DNA from: Leptolyngbya sp. SIO4C5 | GTDB taxonomy: Bacteria; Cyanobacteriota; Cyanobacteriia; Phormidesmidales; Phormidesmidaceae | Reading direction: 5' to 3' | DNA length: 6,895 bases | Assembly: GCA_010671965.1 (NCBI GenBank) | Contig: JAAHIC010000235.1 | Span: 1 to 6,895, forward strand | Shown here: positions 1 to 5,828 of the stretch, piece by piece | Layout: each line of letters starts with the position of its first letter | How positions within the stretch are numbered: position 1 is the first letter of the stretch | Notes under the pieces: generated by a model | Database searches by the model: none | What the model saw: only the letters and a program-made list of their open reading frames with translations | Told to the model about the DNA's origin: nothing | Program-made: the position numbers and the translations under genes

Positions 1-92
1 TGATTGCGAACTCTGGCTAAAACTTCCGCAGGCTGAAATGGCTTGGCAATATAGTCAACGCCGCCCGCTTCAAACCCTTTGACCTGATCGAA
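1..92 (-). pseudogene. Response-regulator receiver (REC) domain fragment, C-terminal half, broken at its 5' side
   Basis: Read on the minus strand, these bases encode FDQVKGFEAGGVDYIAKPF, then QPAEVLARVRN, running off the left edge. This is the end of a CheY-like receiver domain: the GG(V/A)DYIxKPF block carries the conserved lysine that contacts the phosphorylated aspartate, and the last helix EVLxRVR follows. The phospho-acceptor half should lie at higher coordinates, but that DNA instead encodes a PAS domain on the other strand, so the gene has lost its 5' part. The minus frame stays open only to about 191, where a stop sits upstream. It resembles the same stretch of the REC domain in the gene at 1200-3581 but is not identical to it. 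In cyanobacteria REC often precedes PAS-cyclase modules, so this may be the inverted REC of the neighbouring cyclase gene. Whether the break is biological or an assembly fault cannot be told here. Confidence 0.6.
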
Positions 93-95
93 AGC

Positions 96-989
96 GTGAC
101 TGACATGGGGCAGCAGCTCTACACGCGGCCCATGCGACGGCAAGAGCTGATTGCCTATCTGCGTCAGTATGGACAAATTACGGACGCTGAGTCAGAAGTT
201 TACTGCAAAGACGGCAGCAGAATTTGGATTAGCGAAAATATTCGCGTCGCCCTAGATGGGAACGGAGAAGTGCTGTTCTATGAGGGCACCGTTCAAGATG
301 TCAGCGATCGCCACCGGATGGAAGCAGAACTGCGGCAGCAGCGGCAGCGCTCAGAAAGGCTACTGGTCAACATTCTGCCTTATCAAATTGCCCATCGGCT
401 CAAAACAGGGTCTCGCAATATTGCTGAAAGTTTTGACCATGTAACCGTTCTCTTTGCCGATCTCGTCGATTTTACGGCGGTTGCTTCTGAAATTTCACCC
501 CAGAATCTAGTCAGCTTGTTAAATCAGATCTTTTCCGACTTTGATGCGCTAGCTGAAAAGTACGGACTAGAGAAAATCAAAACAATTGGCGATGCCTATA
601 TGGCCGCCGCCGGACTGCCTGTGCCTCGCCCTGACCATGCCGATGCCGTAGCCCAAATGGCTTTGGCGATGCAGGAAACGATTAAGCGATACTATAAGCC
701 GAGCGGTAAGCCTTTTCAGCTCCGCATCGGTATTAATACGGGAACTGTCGTTGCCGGTGTTATTGGTATGAGAAAGTTCAGCTACGATCTGTGGGGAGAC
801 GCCGTGAATATGGCGAGCCGCATGGAAATGCTGGGGGAACCCGGCAGAATTCAGGTAACTGAGGTAGTTTATGAAGCGTTGCAGAAAAGGTATCAGCTTC
901 AACGGCGCGGCATCATAGAAGTCAAAGGTCGAGGAGAAATGATGACATACTGGCTGCTAGGCAAAAAGCCATCGGTTCAGCTTGATTAG
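96..989 (+). CDS. PAS-class III adenylate cyclase, 5'-truncated
   Basis: It should convert ATP to cAMP in the cytoplasm. Numbered from the GTG at 96, residues 1-72 are the second half of a PAS domain, including VYCKDGSRIWISEN and YEGTVQDVSDR. A short coiled linker follows (about 73-100), then the cyclase domain (about 110-290). Metal-binding aspartates are D122 (FADLVDFT) and D166 (KTIGDAYM). The adenine-selecting pair is K162 and D231 (SYDLWGDAVN), which favours ATP over GTP. Transition-state residues N238 and R242 lie in NMASRM. All catalytic positions are present, so the catalytic core looks intact. The start is doubtful: PAS homology seems to begin a few codons earlier (DLIES, from about 81), no ATG lies upstream, and an in-frame stop is at 18-20. 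The natural protein probably began with REC plus a whole PAS domain, now replaced by inverted REC sequence. Product call is strong; the 5' end is not. Confidence 0.88.
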   Translation: MTDMGQQLYTRPMRRQELIAYLRQYGQITDAESEVYCKDGSRIWISENIRVALDGNGEVLFYEGTVQDVSDRHRMEAELRQQRQRSERLLVNILPYQIAHRLKTGSRNIAESFDHVTVLFADLVDFTAVASEISPQNLVSLLNQIFSDFDALAEKYGLEKIKTIGDAYMAAAGLPVPRPDHADAVAQMALAMQETIKRYYKPSGKPFQLRIGINTGTVVAGVIGMRKFSYDLWGDAVNMASRMEMLGEPGRIQVTEVVYEALQKRYQLQRRGIIEVKGRGEMMTYWLLGKKPSVQLD

Positions 990-1052
990 AGAAATCTAGT
1001 ATTTTTACAGACGCGGTATCCTTAAGGTTTCTGTGTAAGATCACAATATCTC

Positions 1053-1068
1053 CTTGATCTAGATCACA
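1053..1068. promoter_or_regulatory. CRP-like (cAMP receptor protein) operator
   Basis: The 16-mer CTTGATCTAGATCACA matches the CRP consensus TGTGA-N6-TCACA with a perfect right half and 3 of 5 bases in the left half. Its centre, TGATCTAGATCA (1055-1066), is a perfect 12-base palindrome identical to the centre of the idealised E. coli CRP site. Cyanobacterial SyCRP1-type regulators are known to bind that kind of sequence. It lies between an adenylate cyclase gene and a diguanylate cyclase gene, about 140 bases before the latter's ATG. Binding is inferred from pattern only. Confidence 0.5.
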
Positions 1069-1104
1069 ACCGTTCGCAGCGGTGATAGTTAGCTGACGCC
1101 TGAA

Positions 1105-1133
1105 CTGAAACCTACTCTAGAGTGATTTAGATT
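1105..1133 (+). promoter_or_regulatory. Candidate sigma-70 promoter for the diguanylate cyclase gene
   Basis: CTGAAA (1105-1110; 4 of 6 to TTGACA) and TAGATT (1128-1133; 4 of 6 to TATAAT) are separated by 17 bases. Transcription would start near 1140, giving a leader of roughly 60 bases and placing the CRP-like site centre near -80. The spacer contains the perfect palindrome ACTCTAGAGT (1114-1123), a possible operator. Both boxes are weak matches. Confidence 0.25.
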
Positions 1134-1199
1134 TATGCCACATTTTCAGTATCGGTGCTTGTTGCAGGAGAGAGAGAATCGTTTTTTTTGCAGGTAGTG

Positions 1200-3581
1200 A
1201 TGACTGAAACGCCGGTCAGCCTCTTGATTGTGGACGATGAGCTAGACAATTTGCGTGCTCTCGCCAACTTGCTATCAAGTGAAGGGTATAGTGTCCGCAA
1301 AGCCGTCAGCGGTGAGATGGCTTTAGAAACAGTTAAAGTGCAGGCACCGGACTTAATCTTGCTGGATATTCGGATGCCCAAGATGGACGGCTACGAGGTC
1401 TGCAAGCAGCTCAAGCAGCAAGAGGAGACGCAGGATATTCCGATTGTTTTTATCAGCGTTTATCGGGATCTGGCTAATAAGATTCAAGCCTTTGATCTGG
1501 GCGGGGCTGATTACATTACGAAACCTTTTGAAGCTGAAGAAGTGTTGACTCGTGTTCGCCATCAGCTAGCCCTGCGGCGGCGGCAGCAACAAATGTTGCA
1601 GGCAGTGGCAAAACATCAGCAGATGGGCCATAAGCTGCATCAGATGAACCGACAGATGCAGAGCATTTTAGAAGCCTTTCCAGATGTCATGCTGCATCTC
1701 AATGCTGACGGCACGGTCAATTACATTACCGGCATTGAGCAGGTCGAGCAGGCATTTCAGTCAGGCCAGTTTTCAGGCTCTCATCTGAGTGAATGCTTGC
1801 CGCCGCCCCTTGGACAGCGGCTGCACCAAGCTCTGCAATCTACCTTAGCGACGGGGCAGGTAGAAACCGTTGAGTGTCAGCTATCAATAGAGGGACAGCC
1901 GCGATATTTTGAAACTCGCATTATTGGTCTAGAAACGCAGCAGGCGATCGCCGTGGCGCGAGATGTGACCCAACGCAAGCTGTTTGAAGAAAATTTGCAG
2001 AAACAGGCCAAGCGCGATCGCGTCTTAGGACTCATCACCCAGCGGATGCGGCAAACTCTGGCCTTAGACGAAATTCTCAAAACAGCGACCGAAGACATTC
2101 AGCTTTGGCTGCAGGCAGATCGCGTCTTAATTTACCAGCTAGACACGGTTCAAAACGGGCAGGTATTTGTCGAATCGGTCAGCAATGAAAAATTTTCTCT
2201 CACTGGACAGACGTTTCAAGATCCCTGTTTTCAAACCCAGCTACAGCAGCGCTACTATCAGGGCTATGTCAGCGTTATCCGAGATATTGATACCGTAGAA
2301 GCGTCTCTTTGCTATATCGACCTGATGCGCCAGCTCCAGGTACGCTCAGCGCTAGCGTTGCCGCTTTTTCTCAAAGAGCAGCTCTGGGGCCTGCTGGTTG
2401 CCCATCAGTGTACCAAGGTTCGCCATTGGGAAGACTGGGAAATTGATTTCCTGCAGCAAATCACAGCTCAGCTCAGCATCGCCATTCAGCAAAGCCAGCT
2501 CTATGCCCAGGCCACCCAGCAGGCCCGCCGCGAAGCCTTGCTCAATGACATTGTAGAAGCTATCAGTCAAAGCCTAGATCTAGATCAGATTTTGAGTCAA
2601 ACGGTGCACCAGCTATTGACCGCTTTTGAAAGCAGCTCTAGCTTTGTGGGTCTGTGGAATGCGGAAACTCAGTCGCTCCAGCAGATGAAAACCGATGTGG
2701 CCGACGAGTACCAGACTTTTTCAGACTCTACTCAGTCAGTTGAGCAAGATCCTCATGTTCAGGCGGCACTACAGCAGGCTGACATGCTGGTTGTAGATAT
2801 GACTTCCCAGCCCGCTGGTTCCAACCGACTGACGACTGCTGTTTTGGCTATCAGCATTCGCTTTGAGGGAGAGCTGAAGGGGATTATGGGCGTGCGCCGC
2901 CATGACTCTCGCTGCTGGAGTGAGGATGAAAAGCTGCTGCTGCGAGAACTCGCAACTCAGTTGGCGATCGCCATCCAGCAGGCCGAACTTTACCAGCAGC
3001 TCCAGGCGGCTAACCAGAAGCTAGAGCGACTGGCCAATTTAGACGGCCTGACTCAAATTCCAAATCGGCGCTGTTTAGATAGCTATCTGCAGCAGGAGTG
3101 GCGGCGCCTGCGGCGAGAGCAGACAGGGCTGGCTTTAATCATGTGCGACGTAGACTTTTTCAAGCGCTACAACGATTTCTATGGGCACCTGGCTGGAGAC
3201 GACTGCCTACGGCAAATTGCTCAGATTTTAGCCAGTTCGGTCAATCGTCCAGCGGATTTAGTAGCCCGCTACGGTGGGGAAGAATTCGCCGTTGTGCTGC
3301 CTAGGACTCGGCTAAACGGGGCAATCTGGGTGGCAGAGCAGATCCAATGGGCGATCGCTGAGGCGGCAATTCCCCACTTAGACTCGCCCATCAATCAGGT
3401 GATAACGGTGAGTTTGGGCATTGCAGAGGTGTTTCCCAGCCTGCAGAATACCCCGGCAGATCTGATTGCCGCCGCCGATCAGGCTCTCTACGCCGCCAAG
3501 AAGCAGGGTCGCAATAGCTGCTACTATCAAACTCAAGAACGGGTCCTCGTCAGTGCCAAGTCTGATTCACAGTCCCACTAA
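1200..3581 (+). CDS. REC-PAS-GAF-GAF-GGDEF diguanylate cyclase, possible cyanobacteriochrome
   Basis: A soluble 793-residue sensor expected to make c-di-GMP from two GTP. REC (about 6-125): acidic D12/D13, phospho-acceptor D56 (LLDIRMP), S86 and K108 (YITKPF). A glutamine-rich helix (126-155) leads to a PAS-like domain (about 152-262). GAF1 (about 275-432) has DPCF at 341-344 and C371 in SLCYIDLM, plus WGLLVAHQ (396-403). These match the two cysteine positions of DXCF cyanobacteriochromes, although the residue after C371 is Tyr where His is usual. GAF2 (about 445-597) lacks such cysteines. GGDEF (about 605-775): CDVDFFKRYND, active-site GGEEF at 692-696, and a product-inhibition I-site RxxD (R683, D686) five residues before it. 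No EAL domain and no membrane segment. I chose the ATG at 1200 because the REC fold starts just after it (SLLIVDDE); a GTG at 1155 would add 15 residues unlike REC. The ribosome site is weak (AGGT at 1192). The first messenger sensed (light or other) is inferred. Confidence 0.93.
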   Translation: MTETPVSLLIVDDELDNLRALANLLSSEGYSVRKAVSGEMALETVKVQAPDLILLDIRMPKMDGYEVCKQLKQQEETQDIPIVFISVYRDLANKIQAFDLGGADYITKPFEAEEVLTRVRHQLALRRRQQQMLQAVAKHQQMGHKLHQMNRQMQSILEAFPDVMLHLNADGTVNYITGIEQVEQAFQSGQFSGSHLSECLPPPLGQRLHQALQSTLATGQVETVECQLSIEGQPRYFETRIIGLETQQAIAVARDVTQRKLFEENLQKQAKRDRVLGLITQRMRQTLALDEILKTATEDIQLWLQADRVLIYQLDTVQNGQVFVESVSNEKFSLTGQTFQDPCFQTQLQQRYYQGYVSVIRDIDTVEASLCYIDLMRQLQVRSALALPLFLKEQLWGLLVAHQCTKVRHWEDWEIDFLQQITAQLSIAIQQSQLYAQATQQARREALLNDIVEAISQSLDLDQILSQTVHQLLTAFESSSSFVGLWNAETQSLQQMKTDVADEYQTFSDSTQSVEQDPHVQAALQQADMLVVDMTSQPAGSNRLTTAVLAISIRFEGELKGIMGVRRHDSRCWSEDEKLLLRELATQLAIAIQQAELYQQLQAANQKLERLANLDGLTQIPNRRCLDSYLQQEWRRLRREQTGLALIMCDVDFFKRYNDFYGHLAGDDCLRQIAQILASSVNRPADLVARYGGEEFAVVLPRTRLNGAIWVAEQIQWAIAEAAIPHLDSPINQVITVSLGIAEVFPSLQNTPADLIAAADQALYAAKKQGRNSCYYQTQERVLVSAKSDSQSH

Positions 3582-3585
3582 TCAT

Positions 3586-4659
3586 ATGCTCGTGCTGCCG
3601 CCCCTGCTCCAACAGCGCCTGGCAGCGCCGTTAAAAATCGGAGCGGTGACGGTTTCCAGCCGGGTTTTGCAATCGCCGCTCTCTGGCGTGACCGACCTGG
3701 TATTTCGGCGGCTGGTGCGTCGCTATGCCCCCAATTCCATGATGTATACCGAGATGGTCAGCGCTTCAGAGCTACACCACATGCGCCAGTTGCCCAAGCT
3801 GATGGAAATTGAGGCCAATGAGCGTCCCATCAGCATTCAGCTTTTCGACTGTCGGCCTGACTTTTTAGCTGAGGCGGCAGTCAAAGCCGTCGCGGAAGGA
3901 GCCGATACGGTGGACATCAATATGGGCTGCCCGGTGAATAAGATCACCCGCAAAGGGGGCGGTTCTTCTCTGCTGCGGCAGCCCCAAACGGCAGAGGCCA
4001 TTGTGCGCTCGGTGGTGGCAGCGGTAGACGTGCCCGTGACGGTCAAAACCCGCATCGGCTGGGATGACGACGACATCAATGCGGTGGAATTTGGGCTGCG
4101 AATGCAGGCGGCAGGTGCTCAAATGCTGACCCTACACGGACGGACGCGATCGCAGGGCTATACGGGCACGGCCCGCTGGGAGTGGATTGCCCAGGTGAAG
4201 CAGGCGCTCAGCATTCCGGTGATTGCCAACGGCGATATTTTTTCGGTGGAGGCGGCGGTGCGCTGCCTGGTGCAAACTGGAGCGGACGGGGTGATGTGTT
4301 CGCGCGGAACGCTGGGCTATCCTTTCCTAGTCGGCGAGATTGATCACTTCTTAAACACCGGGACGCTGCGACAGCCCCCCACAGTGACAGAGCGGCTAGC
4401 CTGTGCCCGCGAACATTTAATTATGCTGGCGGAGTATAAGGGGCAGCGCGGTATTCGGCAGGCGCGAAAACACATGGCCTGGTATGCCAAAGGGTTTGAG
4501 GGAGCAGCCGAGCTGCGCGATCGCCTCTGTCAGATTGAAACCGTTGAGCAGGGCTGTGAGCTGCTGGATGACGCGATCGCTAAACTTAGCCTGCCTGACC
4601 TACATCAGCGGCGGAATGGTGAAGCCCCTGAGCGATCGCCCGCCTTCCTCAGCGCTTAG
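3586..4659 (+). CDS. dusB: tRNA-dihydrouridine synthase, DusB-like
   Basis: An FMN enzyme that reduces specific uridines in tRNA to dihydrouridine using NADPH. The 357-residue protein is a TIM barrel followed by a helical tRNA-binding part. SPLSGVTDLVFR (30-41) is the usual N-terminal FMN-binding strand. The signature DINMGCPVNKITRKGGGSSL (110-129) contains the catalytic C115. VKTRIGWDDDD, LHGRTRSQGYTG and IANGDI are further family motifs, and MCSRGTLGYPFL matches the phosphate-binding end of the barrel. The ATG at 3586 gives the normal family N-terminus; an in-frame ATG-less extension back to 3466 lies inside the preceding gene and is unlikely. The gene starts 4 bases after the diguanylate cyclase stop with no clear Shine-Dalgarno, so translational coupling is likely. 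The family-like part ends near LLDDAIAKL; the last 20 or so residues are translated from the antisense of the convergent methyltransferase gene. The assignment to DusB rather than another Dus subfamily is moderately sure. Confidence 0.93.
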   Translation: MLVLPPLLQQRLAAPLKIGAVTVSSRVLQSPLSGVTDLVFRRLVRRYAPNSMMYTEMVSASELHHMRQLPKLMEIEANERPISIQLFDCRPDFLAEAAVKAVAEGADTVDINMGCPVNKITRKGGGSSLLRQPQTAEAIVRSVVAAVDVPVTVKTRIGWDDDDINAVEFGLRMQAAGAQMLTLHGRTRSQGYTGTARWEWIAQVKQALSIPVIANGDIFSVEAAVRCLVQTGADGVMCSRGTLGYPFLVGEIDHFLNTGTLRQPPTVTERLACAREHLIMLAEYKGQRGIRQARKHMAWYAKGFEGAAELRDRLCQIETVEQGCELLDDAIAKLSLPDLHQRRNGEAPERSPAFLSA

Positions 4660-5817
4660 TCCCTTGCCCTGGAGCAAAACGCCGAAGTTGCCTAGCCCCA
4701 TTGGATCAATCAGGCGGTGCAGCAAATCGCGGCGACGTAAAGCCGCCTGGATCGTTTTGCCGTCAGTTTCGGTAATGGCGGCTAAAGCATTGAGGCGATC
4801 GCCTAAACCCAGCGCCATCAAAAACATGGCCTGCTGAGTCGCCTCTAGTTTCTGTAAGCCACACCGCTCTCCCTGTCGCTCTAGCGCCGTGAAGTCTACG
4901 TGAGCGGTCAGGTCTTGCTGCCCCACATGAGCATAAGGATCGCTGTGATGGGCGTGGCGATAATAAGCCTGCAACGTTCCCTGAGAGCGGCTAGGGCCAT
5001 AGTAGCGGCTGGCGGGATAGCCGTAGTCGATGGTGAGCAGATAGCCTCGCCGTAACTTTTGGGCAACAGTGGTAATCCAGTCAAGCGCGGCTAGGTTTAT
5101 CTCCGTTTGATAGCCTACAGGATAGCGCGGCGGCGCTAAGTCAATGCCAACTAGCTCAAAATAAGCCGACAGCTCAGGCGTGGACAGCGGCCCCACCGCA
5201 TCCTGAAATTTGGGTTCATCAGAGGCGTTTGTCAGAGTCACATAAATTTCTTGCAGTCCGGTTTCGGTCAGTACTACGCGGTGGACCGGAAAAGCATCAA
5301 CCAGTTCGTTGGAGAAAAAGCAGCCCGTGACGGAATTGTCAGGGATTTCGGCTAGCGATCGCCACTGTAGCTTCACCCCTTTGTCCTGCCAGGGCCGTAG
5401 CCGCCGCTGCTGTTCCTGCATCAGCGCCGCCGACTTTTCAATGATGGTATACTCCACCGCCGCAAAGCAGTCCGCGTCGTTTTGCGACAGAACGGCTAGA
5501 ACATCAGCCGCTACCAAGCCCTGTCCGGCCCCCATCTCCACCAGGGAAAAAGGTACGGGCTGACCGAGACAATGCCAAAATTCAGCGAGCTGCACGGCTA
5601 GCAGTTCGCCAAAGTCGTGCCCCAAATGAGGTGAAGTGACGAAGTCACCCATCGGGCCGAGGCTAGGTTTCTGGCTGGCATAGTAGCCCCAGTCTGGCTG
5701 ATATAGGGCCAAATCCATATACTCAGCAAAGGAAATACCCGGCAAGGCACTAGCCTGAATACGCTGGGCAATTAAATGTCTCAGCGTTGAGTTTTCAGCA
5801 GCCGAAGATAGGTTCAC
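4600..5817 (-). CDS. MidA/NDUFAF7-family class I SAM-dependent methyltransferase
   Basis: This 405-residue cytosolic protein belongs to the Methyltransf_28 (former DUF185) family. The mitochondrial member NDUFAF7/MidA methylates an arginine of complex I subunit NDUFS2 during assembly; the cyanobacterial substrate is not known to me. Visible family blocks: YQPDWGYYAS (39-48), GDFVTSPHLGHDFGELLA (57-74), the SAM-binding glycine loop VEMGAGQG (93-100), an acidic strand end with E127, NELVDAFPVHR (170-180), IDYGYPASRYYGP and the C-terminal MGLGNFGVLLQGKGL. Length is normal for the family and all blocks are in one frame. It starts with GTG at 5817, preceded by AAGGG at a 6-base spacing, and follows the 2Fe-2S gene by 9 bases, so the two are probably one operon. 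Its last 60 bases overlap the end of the tRNA-dihydrouridine synthase gene on the other strand. No terminator is visible between the convergent genes. Confidence 0.9.
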   Translation of the reverse strand: MNLSSAAENSTLRHLIAQRIQASALPGISFAEYMDLALYQPDWGYYASQKPSLGPMGDFVTSPHLGHDFGELLAVQLAEFWHCLGQPVPFSLVEMGAGQGLVAADVLAVLSQNDADCFAAVEYTIIEKSAALMQEQQRRLRPWQDKGVKLQWRSLAEIPDNSVTGCFFSNELVDAFPVHRVVLTETGLQEIYVTLTNASDEPKFQDAVGPLSTPELSAYFELVGIDLAPPRYPVGYQTEINLAALDWITTVAQKLRRGYLLTIDYGYPASRYYGPSRSQGTLQAYYRHAHHSDPYAHVGQQDLTAHVDFTALERQGERCGLQKLEATQQAMFLMALGLGDRLNALAAITETDGKTIQAALRRRDLLHRLIDPMGLGNFGVLLQGKGLSAEEGGRSLRGFTIPPLM

Positions 5818-5823
5818 AGGTGG

Positions 5824-5828
5824 CCCTT
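5824..5828 (-). promoter_or_regulatory. Shine-Dalgarno of the methyltransferase overlapping the upstream stop codon
   Basis: On the minus strand the end of the 2Fe-2S gene reads TAAGGGCCACCTGTG. AAGGG begins inside the TAA stop and lies 6 bases before the GTG start of the methyltransferase. This supports the GTG as the real start and suggests that ribosomes finishing the first gene re-initiate on the second. Confidence 0.55.

Noticed and set aside
567..902. Minus-strand open frame opposite the adenylate cyclase
   Set aside because: It lies wholly opposite conserved cyclase motifs and its translation resembles no family; it is a shadow frame.
1069..1083. Hairpin ACCGTT-CGC-AGCGGT as a terminator for the adenylate cyclase
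   Set aside because: Only a short stem with a G-T pair, and no T-run follows; it may just as well be chance next to the CRP-like site.
1155..1199. GTG at 1155 as the start of the diguanylate cyclase
   Set aside because: It adds 15 residues (with FF and a T8 tract) that do not look like a REC N-terminus. The ATG at 1200 begins the fold at the normal distance.
2445..2500. Repeated phrase IAIQQ(S/A)(Q/E)LY at the ends of both GAF domains as a DNA repeat
   Set aside because: The similarity (also near 2965-3000) is the conserved last helix of GAF domains, not a mobile or tandem DNA repeat.
3466..3585. Longer tRNA-dihydrouridine synthase beginning inside the sensor gene
   Set aside because: The 40 extra residues are an out-of-frame reading of the GGDEF coding region and unlike the Dus N-terminus; the ATG at 3586 fits the family.
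4484..4837. Plus-strand open frame across the Dus/methyltransferase junction
   Set aside because: It is out of frame with both genes, composed of antisense and alternate-frame reading, and shows no domain.
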